Assembly: GCF_000063545.1 (NCBI RefSeq) | Contig: NC_009488.1 | Span: forward strand, 496,001-560,000 | Origin: Orientia tsutsugamushi str. Boryong | Lineage (GTDB): Bacteria > Pseudomonadota > Alphaproteobacteria > Rickettsiales > Rickettsiaceae | Direction of reading: 5' to 3' | Length of the DNA stretch: 64,000 nt | Shown: one piece after another, positions 49,284 through 58,781 of the stretch | Layout: every line of letters begins with the position of its first letter | Position numbering within the stretch: position 1 is the first letter of the stretch | The notes under the pieces: generated by a model | What the model was told of the DNA's origin: nothing | Seen by the model: the letters and a program-made list of their open reading frames with translations, nothing else | Databases searched by the model: none | Program-made: the position numbers and the translations under genes

Positions 49284-51959
49284 CTATGTAGCTAACAACT
49301 TACAAATTATATTTTTTAAATCTAGAAGTTTGCAAGTATACTGGCAACCAATTTGAGCAAGAGTAGCACTTCCTCCTCCACTACCACCTAGATAATTTAT
49401 AATTTCTTTTACTAAGTTATTAGCCTGTATCTTATTAGTAATATTATCACTAACTCCAATTATAATTGTATTTTTTTTATCATTGTTACTTATAACAACC
49501 ATAACTAAGTTCTTAATATTTTTCGTTGTATTACTTACAGCTTTTCTAACAATTTGAAGATCATAATCTTCAATATTTTTGTAAACTAATTTTATTGTTC
49601 CAATATCATCAGCAATATTTTGTATATCTTTTTCACACAAAATAAGTTGATTATATTTTAATTGATGCAACTGTTTTTTTAATAAATTATTCTCTTCTAT
49701 AATGCCATCAATTTTAGACATTATGGTTTGCTTAGTAACGCTAAATTTTTCTGCAATTAGATCAAGTAGTTCACTATTCCGCCTAGCTTGTTTAATGACA
49801 TGCTTGCCAGCAATCGCCTCTACTCTTCTAACTCCAGCAGCAATAGCGCTTTCTGATAAAATTCTAAATGCTCCAATATCTCCAGTGTATTTCACATGAG
49901 TTCCACCACATAATTCAAAGGAGTAATATCTAGCATCAGATGTTTCTCCTATAGATATTGCTCTAACTTCATCACCATATTTTTCTTCAAACAAAGCAAC
50001 TGCTCCATGAGCTATCGCTTGATCAAATGGCATTATCATAAGTTTAACTGCAGTATTGTTAAGAATTATTTCATTAACTCTATTTTCAATTTTAGTTAAA
50101 ATCTCTCTACTAATAGATGTTGGATGCGAAACATCAAAACGTAGATAGTCGTAAGCTACTAATGATCCTTTTTGGATGATATGATTACCTAAAATTTCTC
50201 TTAAAGCTGCATGCAAAATATGTGTTGCTGAATGATGAATTTGCAATTGAGTACGATATTGTTTATCAATTGCCATATGTACTACAGCATTAATATTAAT
50301 TTTACCTGATACTATTTTACAAATATGAACGTGAGTACAACCAAAAAGCTTTATAGTATCAGTTACATGAATTGTACATTCATTATTTTTAATTATTCCT
50401 ATATCTCCCATTTGTCCACCAGACTGACCATAAAATGGAGTCTGATTAGTTATAAGCCAAAATTCTTTATTGTTGTCATCAACTTGATTTATATCAATAT
50501 ATTCTACGTATTGATTGTCTTGAATGAGAGATATTACAATTCCTTCAGCTTGATAAAGACTATAGCCTACAAATTCTGTAGCTCTAAATTCTTCTTTTAA
50601 TTTTTCCAATAATAGCTGCTCTTTATTACTACCCTGCCCTTTCCACAATTGCCTTGCCCGATTTTGTTGTTCAAGCATGTTTTGGTCAAATTCTGTTTTA
50701 TTAATTGAAATGCTTCTCTTTTTTAGAATATCTTGAGTTAGGTCAAAAGGAAATCCATATGTATCATAAAGCTTGAATGCAATGTGCCCAGAAAGCTGAC
50801 TTCCAGATGTTAGGTTCTTACTTTCTTCCTCAAGTAACTTTAATCCCTTGGATAAAGTAGTCTTAAATTTTTCCTCTTCATTTCTTAACAAGTAAGTAAT
50901 GAGTTCTTGCCTAATTCTTAATTCCTTATAAAAATCACCCATTTCATTAATTAAACCTGGAACTAGCTGATGCATAACAGGTTCTTTACAGCCCAGTTGA
51001 TGAATCTGATTCATAGCTCTTCTCATTATTCTTCTTAAAACATATCCTCTGCCGTCATTAGAAGGCATTACTCCATCTGCAATTAAAAAAGCGCTAGCTC
51101 TTAAATGATCAGCAATTATTCGATGAGAAAAATTAGCTTCTCCAACTGACTTAATTTTTGTTAAATGTTCAATATTTGCAATCAAATTTTTGAACAAATC
51201 AATATCGTAATTATCATACACTCCTTGCAATACTGTTGCTATCCGTTCTAATCCAGCTCCAGTATCTATACAACGCTTTGCTAGTTCAACTCTAGTTGAT
51301 TCGTTAAGTTGTTCATACTGCATGAAAACTATGTTCCATATTTCAACATAACGTCCACCATTTTCATCTTTGGTTCCAGGCAGTCCGCCTGGTATCTTGT
51401 CTCCATGATCATAAAAAATTTCTGTACATGGTCCACATGGACCAACAGGCCCCATTGACCAAAAATTATCATCTGTTTTTATACGAATAATTCTACTATC
51501 GTCTAATCCTGCAATTGACCGCCATAGTTTTGCAGTTTCATGATCAGTATGGTACACTGTAACAATAAGACGATCTTCATCAATAAACAATTCTTTAGTT
51601 AAAAAACTCCATATAAGCTGCATAAAATCTGCTTTAGCATTATCTTCACCAAATGAAAAATTGCCTAGCATTTCAAAAAAAGTATGATGGCGTGCTGTAT
51701 AGCCAACACTTTCTAAATCATTATGCTTACCACCAGCTCTTACACATTTTTGACAAGTTACTACTCTACTATACTTGCTTGTTTCAGGTGCTCTAACATA
51801 GTCTTTAAATTGTACAATACCAGCATTCACAAAAAATAAACTTGGATCATTACCTGGAACTAAAGAACTCGAACTAGCATAATGATGACCATATTTCTTG
51901 AAAAATTCTATAAAGGTTGTACGAATTTGATTAATATTTAAAAATGTTGTCATTTGCAA
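49284..51959 (-). CDS. alaS: Alanyl-tRNA synthetase
   Basis: 891 residues; start MQMTTFLNINQIRTTF, with Met3 (51953) also possible. Class II catalytic core RAGGKHNDLESVGYTARHHTFFEMLGNFSFG, the editing domain zinc site IHHSATHILHAALRE and CGGTHVKYTGDIG, and the C-terminal Gly-rich GGSGGGSATLAQIG. Full length. Confidence 0.96.
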   Translation of the reverse strand: MQMTTFLNINQIRTTFIEFFKKYGHHYASSSSLVPGNDPSLFFVNAGIVQFKDYVRAPETSKYSRVVTCQKCVRAGGKHNDLESVGYTARHHTFFEMLGNFSFGEDNAKADFMQLIWSFLTKELFIDEDRLIVTVYHTDHETAKLWRSIAGLDDSRIIRIKTDDNFWSMGPVGPCGPCTEIFYDHGDKIPGGLPGTKDENGGRYVEIWNIVFMQYEQLNESTRVELAKRCIDTGAGLERIATVLQGVYDNYDIDLFKNLIANIEHLTKIKSVGEANFSHRIIADHLRASAFLIADGVMPSNDGRGYVLRRIMRRAMNQIHQLGCKEPVMHQLVPGLINEMGDFYKELRIRQELITYLLRNEEEKFKTTLSKGLKLLEEESKNLTSGSQLSGHIAFKLYDTYGFPFDLTQDILKKRSISINKTEFDQNMLEQQNRARQLWKGQGSNKEQLLLEKLKEEFRATEFVGYSLYQAEGIVISLIQDNQYVEYIDINQVDDNNKEFWLITNQTPFYGQSGGQMGDIGIIKNNECTIHVTDTIKLFGCTHVHICKIVSGKININAVVHMAIDKQYRTQLQIHHSATHILHAALREILGNHIIQKGSLVAYDYLRFDVSHPTSISREILTKIENRVNEIILNNTAVKLMIMPFDQAIAHGAVALFEEKYGDEVRAISIGETSDARYYSFELCGGTHVKYTGDIGAFRILSESAIAAGVRRVEAIAGKHVIKQARRNSELLDLIAEKFSVTKQTIMSKIDGIIEENNLLKKQLHQLKYNQLILCEKDIQNIADDIGTIKLVYKNIEDYDLQIVRKAVSNTTKNIKNLVMVVISNNDKKNTIIIGVSDNITNKIQANNLVKEIINYLGGSGGGSATLAQIGCQYTCKLLDLKNIICKLLAT

Positions 51960-52076
51960 TTTTAAGATGATACACGCGCTTTGTTATTATTTTTTAGGCT
52001 AGTTGCTATAAGTTCGAAAAACATAGTATAATGTACAATATATACTGTTCTAATAGCTTATGCTACATTTTTATAG

Positions 52077-53699
52077 TTGCGATTAATGAATATATTGCTA
52101 CTAAAATTTAAACAATTGATATCTCGCGTTATATTTAAATCCTCTATAATAATATATTTAGGAAAGATTGGGGCTTCTATTGTAGTAATATCTAACAATA
52201 GCATCATTGAAGACATGTTTTTAACATATGATACTGATGGAGTACATAAATTCAATAAGTTTCAAGAATTACTTAGCAGATACGCTGGTTATAGTGTATC
52301 TATACTAATTGATTTGCCAGAAATAAAGTTACAGCAAGAATTTTTGATTGCTATAGAAACTGGAATAAAAAAAAATCCAGTTGATAACTATATTAAGCAA
52401 CATTTTGGCTCAAACAGTATAATTGGCTATTATATACTTAATATTACTTATAATGGCAGTGAACTATGGCAAGCACAAATTGCTTCAATAGAATTAAATC
52501 ACATTATCAAAACATTTGTTGATGAAATTATTGTACGTTCAGAAATAACATTTTCTGGATTATTTTTGTGTCCTTTAGAAATTCCTAAAATTATACATAC
52601 TTTATTAAAGTCAAATATTAAAACTATATGTAATATTATGGAACATATAGCTAACTCCACAGTGTTTCAAATAACAAAAACACAATATATATCCCTTCAA
52701 CAAACTAATTATCTTACTACTAAAACAAAGCTGTTCAAAAAAGCTTATGAAAATAATATAATTCTGATAGTATGTATTACTAAAGCAAATGGTATTACAT
52801 TTTGTTTATTCAATCAGCAGAATATTATTTTTAGTAACACAATACCATATTGCGCTACTAAAAGCCCTGAGTATATATATGGTATACTAAAGTATGAATC
52901 TAATGAGATATTATCATCATTTAAGTTATATATTCTAGAATCAAATAAAAAAGTAATAATTCACTACTTAGTTGATGAACAAATTCAAAAATTTATAGAA
53001 AACGATTCTAATAGTTACACTGATACTATCATTACAACTATTCCAAATACTTATTCTGACCAATTAATATCTCAGTTATTTAATTACTGTTCTATACGCT
53101 GTGCTTATAACAAATATCTAGATGAATTCAATAAGTTAAGAAAATTTAATTCAGTATTTTTACGATTTGTATTGATAGCAGTAATAATATTATGCTCTAT
53201 CCTAATTAGATTATGGTATAAAGTATTTATTCAAAAAAAAGCTCTAGCTAATTTTTATGAACAAATTAATACAATTAGTGCAAATCAACGCAAAGCTGAA
53301 CTTGAGTTAGCAGCTTCTTATAATATATCATCAGATATTATTGAAAGTTATTACCTTGATAAGCACATTAATTCTAAGCATTATCCTATAGCTTTAGATG
53401 CATTAAAGTTATTATTGCATAACCCAAATATAGAAATACAAAAAATAACATATACACTTAATGATCAACTACTTAGAAATGAGTTAATCATGTCTATTGA
53501 AGTAAAATTCTATTATTTAAATAATACTACTGTAAACCAAGAAGATTGTTTAATTAAATTAGAAAAATATAATGCTAATATTATCGAGATGTTCAAAAAT
53601 TATCAAGTTAATTTAACATCGTTAGGACAAGAAATATGTAGCAATTCTAATGTATCAAGAAAATTGCTAACCATGTCTATTAGTAGGATAGTTAATTAA
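52077..53699 (+). CDS. Conserved-type bitopic membrane protein, GspL/PilM-PilN-like layout
   Basis: 540 residues, no sure family. Residues 1-350 are soluble, beginning with alternating strands (SSIIIYLGKIGASIVVISNN), as in actin-like cytoplasmic domains; one helix at 360-380 (FLRFVLIAVIILCSILIRLW) crosses the membrane; a predicted coiled stretch (KKALANFYEQINTISANQRKAELELA) and a periplasmic domain (about 430-540) follow. This order is that of GspL of type II secretion or of PilM fused to PilN. The next gene, two bases downstream, has the GspM/PilO layout. The resemblance is topological, not motif-based. Confidence 0.55.
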   Translation: MRLMNILLLKFKQLISRVIFKSSIIIYLGKIGASIVVISNNSIIEDMFLTYDTDGVHKFNKFQELLSRYAGYSVSILIDLPEIKLQQEFLIAIETGIKKNPVDNYIKQHFGSNSIIGYYILNITYNGSELWQAQIASIELNHIIKTFVDEIIVRSEITFSGLFLCPLEIPKIIHTLLKSNIKTICNIMEHIANSTVFQITKTQYISLQQTNYLTTKTKLFKKAYENNIILIVCITKANGITFCLFNQQNIIFSNTIPYCATKSPEYIYGILKYESNEILSSFKLYILESNKKVIIHYLVDEQIQKFIENDSNSYTDTIITTIPNTYSDQLISQLFNYCSIRCAYNKYLDEFNKLRKFNSVFLRFVLIAVIILCSILIRLWYKVFIQKKALANFYEQINTISANQRKAELELAASYNISSDIIESYYLDKHINSKHYPIALDALKLLLHNPNIEIQKITYTLNDQLLRNELIMSIEVKFYYLNNTTVNQEDCLIKLEKYNANIIEMFKNYQVNLTSLGQEICSNSNVSRKLLTMSISRIVN

Positions 53700-53700
53700 T

Positions 53701-54330
53701 ATGATAAACCAACGAATTCTTTATCTCAAAAACCTAATATGTTTCAAGATAGTGCTATATGGTATAATAATATTATTATGCCATATTTATAGTTCATATT
53801 TACACAACCATTTCGAAATACTAAATACAAAAATTCAAAAAAACAAGGAGCATCTGGAAATTTTACAAAACAAATATAATTCAGCCATAGAATTACTAAA
53901 TAATTCAGCTTTGCAAAAAAAAATAAAGCCAATACTCCAACAAAAGCTATCACAACCTTATGATAGAAATAAGTTAATTGAGCATTATACTAATATTAGT
54001 AAAAAATGGAAATTATATAATTTTAATGTTAGTGTTTCATCACCATATCAATTGCAACCAAATAATTATTATAATAGAAAAATATCTATCGAAAACAGAG
54101 ATGTTTTCTTAAGCTTCTACATTCCAGAATTTTCTGATTTGATGCCATTAATTACGGATATTTATAATCTTACTCAACATACAACAATAGAAAAATTGCA
54201 AGCACTTTACCATACTCCAATGTGCTTAAACAATTTACATGATATATGTACTGATAAATTACATATATTTGTAAAAATGAAACTCAACCTATCACAGGTA
54301 AAAAAAATTGATATACAATCTAAACATTAA
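53701..54330 (+). CDS. Small bitopic membrane protein, GspM/PilO-like layout
   Basis: 209 residues: one N-terminal helix (ICFKIVLYGIIILLCHIYSSYL), a predicted coiled coil (EILNTKIQKNKEHLEILQNKYNSAIELLNN, about 42-72) and a C-terminal periplasmic domain (about 90-200). This is how GspM and PilO are built, and both partner GspL/PilN. It starts two bases after the previous stop, so the two are surely cotranscribed. No sequence motif proves the family. It ends 10 bases before the convergent atpG stop. Confidence 0.55.
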   Translation: MINQRILYLKNLICFKIVLYGIIILLCHIYSSYLHNHFEILNTKIQKNKEHLEILQNKYNSAIELLNNSALQKKIKPILQQKLSQPYDRNKLIEHYTNISKKWKLYNFNVSVSSPYQLQPNNYYNRKISIENRDVFLSFYIPEFSDLMPLITDIYNLTQHTTIEKLQALYHTPMCLNNLHDICTDKLHIFVKMKLNLSQVKKIDIQSKH

Positions 54331-54340
54331 ATAGGATATG

Positions 54341-55231
54341 CTAAGTTATAGCTTCAGCGCTAGATATAACTTCTATCAATTCTTTAGTAACTGCCGCTTG
54401 TCTCGATCGATTAAGTTGTATAGTTAATTTTGCAATAACATCATCTGCATTAGTGGTTGCAGCCTCCATAGCAACTATACGAGCTCTTTCTTCACTAGCT
54501 TTGTGCAAAGTGATAATGTGAAATAACTTCGCTATTAGGTACCAGTCTATTATCTGGCTAATAATGTTTCGGCCCTCTAATTCATAAGAAAATTTAGCTT
54601 TTTTTAAATTCCAATCTTTAATCGGAAATAGAGTAAGTATATCTAGCTTTTGATTTACTATATTAATAAACTTGTTATAGTATACTTTACACATTATAAT
54701 ATTAGCATTATCAACAGTAAATTTCTGAATTTCTTGTTGAAAATTTACTACAGTAGAAATTTCAATATTGTGTAAACTATTATAACTAATAATTTTACTA
54801 TCAAAGTCAGGCAGTAAATTATCATAAGCTCTTTTTCCAAATATAATCAGTCTAAAATCATACCCTTGAAGCTGTATATTGTGAATATCATGCCTTAACT
54901 CTTTTAATATGTTGCTATTAAAACTGCCGCATAATCCTTGCTCAGAAGATAGTACTATTAACAAAATTATTGCTGTTTTATTATCGAGTTGAGAATCTTG
55001 TTTAGCAATGCCAAGCATAAGCTGTTCCCTAGTGCCTAGACTGCTATAGTCATCGCTACTTAATCCACCAGCTAACATTTCTGTAATTATCTGTAGATAA
55101 TTTTCAGCTTCAAGAATAATACTTCCAAGCTTTCTAAATCTCGAGCTAGCGATTAACTGCATTGCTTTAGTAACTTTTTGAGTAGATCTAACAGCTTTAA
55201 TTCTATCTCTCAATTGTTTAAGAACTGTCAT
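54341..55231 (-). CDS. atpG: ATP synthase F1 gamma subunit
   Basis: 296 residues: LKQLRDRIKAVRSTQKVTKAMQLIASSRFRK start, LSSEQGLCGSFN, and the C-terminal RARIVAMEAATTNADDVIAKLTIQLNRSRQAAVTKELIEVISSAEA, the gamma rotor. Third gene of atpH-atpA-atpG; the usual next genes atpD and atpC are absent here. Confidence 0.95.
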   Translation of the reverse strand: MTVLKQLRDRIKAVRSTQKVTKAMQLIASSRFRKLGSIILEAENYLQIITEMLAGGLSSDDYSSLGTREQLMLGIAKQDSQLDNKTAIILLIVLSSEQGLCGSFNSNILKELRHDIHNIQLQGYDFRLIIFGKRAYDNLLPDFDSKIISYNSLHNIEISTVVNFQQEIQKFTVDNANIIMCKVYYNKFINIVNQKLDILTLFPIKDWNLKKAKFSYELEGRNIISQIIDWYLIAKLFHIITLHKASEERARIVAMEAATTNADDVIAKLTIQLNRSRQAAVTKELIEVISSAEAIT

Positions 55232-55245
55232 TCAAGCTTTTGCTC

Positions 55246-56784
55246 CTAACTACACTGTTCAATAGATTTTACAAATTCTTGCAAAATCTGGTGTAATTTA
55301 CTACTAATAATTTCAGTAATTTTTTTTGTGTTGATAATTTCATTCATAATATCTGGATTGTGTATTCTAAAATATTCCAACATATTATTCTCAAATTCTT
55401 TCACTTTACTTACTGCTATCTTATCCAAATAACCATTTATTCCTGCAAACAATACAATAATTTGTTCTTCGACAGGGAATGGGCAATATTGCGACTGCTT
55501 TAGCAATTCACTTAACCTTCGTCCCCTATTTATTAATTGCATACTACTAGAATCAAGATCTGCTCCAAACTGAGAAAAAGCTTCCATTTCATGATATTGC
55601 GCAAGCTCCAGCTTAACACTGCTAGCTATATCCTTCATGGCCTTAATTTGAGCTGCGGCTCCAACTCTGCTAACAGAGATACCAACATTTAATGCTGGTT
55701 TTATACCTTTATAAAATAATTCACTCTCTAAGAAAATTTGTCCATCAGTAATAGAAATAATATTAGTAGGAATATAAGCTGACACATCGCTATTTTGGGT
55801 TTCAACAATAGGTAATGCAGTTAATGACCCCTCCCCCTTAGCTTTATTCAATTTTGCTGCTCTTTCTAACAATCTTGAATGAAGATAAAATACATCACCA
55901 GGATAAGCTTCCCGAGCTGGAGGCCTTCTTAATAACAACGATATTTGTCGATAAGCTATAGCATGCTTACTTAAATCATCATAAATAACTAAAGCATGCA
56001 TACAGTTATCTCTAAAATATTCTCCAATAGCACAACCAGTATAAGGAGCTAAATATTGTAATGAAGCAGCATCTGATGCGCTAGATAATACAACTGTAGT
56101 GTAAGCCATTGCGCCTGTTTCTTGTAATTTTTTAACTAACTGAGCAACAGTTGAACGTTTTTGCCCAATTGCTACATATATACAATAAACCTTTTCTTTT
56201 TCCTGATCTGAAAGATGAAATCTTTTTTGGTTAAGAATGATATCGATAGCTATAGCAGTTTTGCCTGTTTGCCTATCTCCAATAATTAATTCCCTTTGCC
56301 CTTTACCAATAGGTATTAAAGCATCAATAGCCTTAATACCAGTATACATAGGCTCATTAACACTATCCCTACACATAACACTTGGAGCTTTTACTTCAAC
56401 ATCTAAATATGTAGGATTAATAAACTCTCCTTTACCATCTATAGGATTACCAATAGCATCAACTACTCGTCCTAGTAACTCTTTTCCAGTAGGTACTTTT
56501 AAAGATGTTTGAGTGCGCTTTACTTGACTTCCTTGCTTAATCTGATCACCACTACCAATAACTACTACTTCTATCAAATTATCTTTTAAACTAAAAACTA
56601 TACCTTTAGTTCCTGTAGAAAACTGTAAAATCTCACCTGAGTAAGCGTTACTAAGACCATAAACTTTAGCTATTCCATCACCAATAGATATTACATATCC
56701 TACTTCAGATAATTCTGATAACTCATCAAAATCTTCTAACTGTTGTTTTAACGCTTCGTAAACCTCTGAGGCTTTTAGTTGCAT
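55246..56784 (-). CDS. atpA: ATP synthase F1 alpha subunit
   Basis: 512 residues; Walker [32 protein letters not shown], and [27 protein letters not shown]. The family signature with [11 protein letters not shown] appears as [18 protein letters not shown]. Between atpH (42 bases) and atpG (14 bases). Confidence 0.96.
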   Translation of the reverse strand: MQLKASEVYEALKQQLEDFDELSELSEVGYVISIGDGIAKVYGLSNAYSGEILQFSTGTKGIVFSLKDNLIEVVVIGSGDQIKQGSQVKRTQTSLKVPTGKELLGRVVDAIGNPIDGKGEFINPTYLDVEVKAPSVMCRDSVNEPMYTGIKAIDALIPIGKGQRELIIGDRQTGKTAIAIDIILNQKRFHLSDQEKEKVYCIYVAIGQKRSTVAQLVKKLQETGAMAYTTVVLSSASDAASLQYLAPYTGCAIGEYFRDNCMHALVIYDDLSKHAIAYRQISLLLRRPPAREAYPGDVFYLHSRLLERAAKLNKAKGEGSLTALPIVETQNSDVSAYIPTNIISITDGQIFLESELFYKGIKPALNVGISVSRVGAAAQIKAMKDIASSVKLELAQYHEMEAFSQFGADLDSSSMQLINRGRRLSELLKQSQYCPFPVEEQIIVLFAGINGYLDKIAVSKVKEFENNMLEYFRIHNPDIMNEIINTKKITEIISSKLHQILQEFVKSIEQCS

Positions 56785-56826
56785 TTCATACCTATTCTTT
56801 ATTAAAATAACTTTTTTTGTACTAAT

Positions 56827-57372
56827 CTAATAATTTAACTTAATACGAGATTTAAACCTATTGATAGCTCCTAGCATAGAAAGATCATACTCGTAATCTT
56901 CATATCTCAATATTATTCCACCTACAATAGATTTATCTACTATATTAGATATAATTAACTTTCTATTAAGCTTGCGTTCAAATATATCTTTAATCTCCTT
57001 GATTGCAGACTTTGACCATTTTTTGGTAGTAATAAGATATCCTAAAGTAACACCTTGATAATTCCTAACTTGTGCATCAAATGCTATAATTATATGTGAT
57101 AAATAAGTAAGCCTATTATTTTTTTGGAGAAGCTTTAGAAAATTATAAGTTAAATGATTCAGTCCATATGTACTTGATAGGTAATCCATCAAGTTTATTT
57201 TATTTTTCATCAAAGCAATAAGCTGCAATGACATATTTTGTTTCGCTAAAAATTTACAGAATTGTTTTAATGCTTTTAAGTCTTGCTTTACTTTACTAAC
57301 AATATTAAGCTTTATTGCCTGTTTAAATAAAATTTTTGCATAAAGTACAGCAACATTATTTAGTTTATGCAT
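56827..57372 (-). CDS. atpH: ATP synthase F1 delta subunit
   Basis: 181 residues, weakly conserved as usual: N-terminal helices ([18 protein letters not shown]) and the C-terminal [21 protein letters not shown]...[28 protein letters not shown] with the IGG(I/V) and YDxS pattern. Links F1 to the peripheral stalk. Position before atpA confirms it. Confidence 0.9.
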   Translation of the reverse strand: MHKLNNVAVLYAKILFKQAIKLNIVSKVKQDLKALKQFCKFLAKQNMSLQLIALMKNKINLMDYLSSTYGLNHLTYNFLKLLQKNNRLTYLSHIIIAFDAQVRNYQGVTLGYLITTKKWSKSAIKEIKDIFERKLNRKLIISNIVDKSIVGGIILRYEDYEYDLSMLGAINRFKSRIKLNY

Positions 57373-57466
57373 TTAATCATTACCTAGATAAACTACTAAC
57401 TTCTAATAAATTAATATTGCGATTGAAAAAACCTTGGCCAAATTAGCTATACAACAGCAGTATTTA

Positions 57467-57913
57467 TTACTTTAAGCCACTAGAACCAAACCCATTTTTA
57501 CCTCTTTCTGTTTCATCTAAATCATCTACTAGTTCCCAACTAACAACCTCATATTTAGCTATTACCATTTGAGCAATACGCATAGCTGGAGTCAGTTGAA
57601 AATCTTTTTGCCCTAAATTGATCATAATAATCTTCAATTCCCCTCGATAATCCGAGTCAATAGTACCTGGAGAGTTTAAAACTATTACACCAAATTTACT
57701 AGCAAGCCCTGATCTGGAACGTATTTGCGCTTCATATCCGTAAGGCAAAGAAATTGCAATACCAGCAGGCACAAGAGCAGTTTCATGAGGCTTAATTATC
57801 ATAGGACTAGCTATCGCAGCATATAAGTCCATACCAGCACTGCCATTAGTAGAATACGCAGGCAGAGATGATGCCCCCTCAAATTGATAAATTTGTTTAA
57901 TTTTTACTTTCAT
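57467..57913 (-). CDS. dut: dUTP pyrophosphatase
   Basis: 148 residues with all five dUTPase motifs: AGMDLYAA, RSRSGLASKFG, NSPGTIDSDYRGELK, RIAQMVIAKY and RGKNGFGSSGLK (the P-loop-like tail). Trimeric enzyme that keeps uracil out of DNA and gives dUMP. Confidence 0.95.
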   Translation of the reverse strand: MKVKIKQIYQFEGASSLPAYSTNGSAGMDLYAAIASPMIIKPHETALVPAGIAISLPYGYEAQIRSRSGLASKFGVIVLNSPGTIDSDYRGELKIIMINLGQKDFQLTPAMRIAQMVIAKYEVVSWELVDDLDETERGKNGFGSSGLK

Positions 57914-57984
57914 TACTCCTTTATACCACTACCTTATCTTTTAGTCAATAAACTTTATCAAAGCTTAATTAGCACGAGTTCAAT

Positions 57985-58127
57985 AGACCTCTTTCGAAAC
58001 TGGTTAAAGTAGTTCAAAATTATTGCTGATAAATATCTAAATAGACGTAAAAGATTCGGTCTTAGATTTAATTTGATCTCTGGCATTTATAATTTTGATC
58101 TACCTTAACCAGTTTCGAAAGAGGTCT
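57985..58127. mobile_element. IS5-derived miniature element, 143 bp
   Basis: Inverted IS5-like right ends with AAT on both sides. The inside codes KYLNRRKRFGLRFNLISG on the plus strand, i.e. the orfB 3' part, and holds an empty intron target site GATTCGGTCT-TAG. Lies between dut and infC in otherwise stable core genome. Confidence 0.9.
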
Positions 58128-58225
58128 AATATAAAAAATATGTCAAACTATAGAGAGCAAAAACATTAGATATAAATAGTAAATCAGATGATTGAATCAA
58201 TCGCTTTTTTTAATTAAATCAAATC

Positions 58226-58771
58226 CTAGGTTTTAATAATATTAGGTGACATAGTCATTGTAATAACCTGCCCCTGCATTTTGGGTGGAGAGTCAATTTT
58301 TCCTTCTACTTGGCATACATCAATAATATTATCCAGTATTTGTTTTCCAAATTCAGCATGTACTATTTCTCTTCCCTTAAATATTACACTTATGTTAACC
58401 TTATTATTTTTGCTTAAAAATTGCTTGATACTTTTTATCTTAATCGCAAGATCCCCATCAGCAATGTTAGGACGCAACTTAATTTCTTTTACAGTAACTT
58501 TCGTTTGCTTCTTTTTTGCTTGCTGAGCCTTTTTTTTAATTTCGTATTTGTACTTACTATAGTCTAAGATTTTACATAATGGCAAATCTGATTGTGAAAA
58601 CTCAACTAAATCTAATCCTGCCATCTCTGCTTTACTAATAGCTTCTGACAATGATGTTATACCAATCATATTGCCACTTTCATCAATTAGCCTAACTTGC
58701 TTAGCCTTAATTTCGCCATTTACCTTCAAATAGCCGCTACTTTTATTTGTGGAAATAAAACTTCTCATCAA
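58226..58771 (-). CDS. infC: Translation initiation factor IF-3
   Basis: 181 residues. VNGEIKAKQVRLIDESGNMIGI start, LDLVEFSQSDLPLCKILDYSKYKYE, lysine-rich linker KKKAQQAKKKQTKVTVKEIKLRP, then the C-terminal IF3 domain with VNISVIFKGREIVHAEFG. It starts with ATG, not the rare AUU/AUA used elsewhere for autoregulation. Ten bases after thrS; rpmI-rplT are not downstream. Confidence 0.95.
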   Translation of the reverse strand: MMRSFISTNKSSGYLKVNGEIKAKQVRLIDESGNMIGITSLSEAISKAEMAGLDLVEFSQSDLPLCKILDYSKYKYEIKKKAQQAKKKQTKVTVKEIKLRPNIADGDLAIKIKSIKQFLSKNNKVNISVIFKGREIVHAEFGKQILDNIIDVCQVEGKIDSPPKMQGQVITMTMSPNIIKT

Positions 58772-58781
58772 TTAGTTAATC

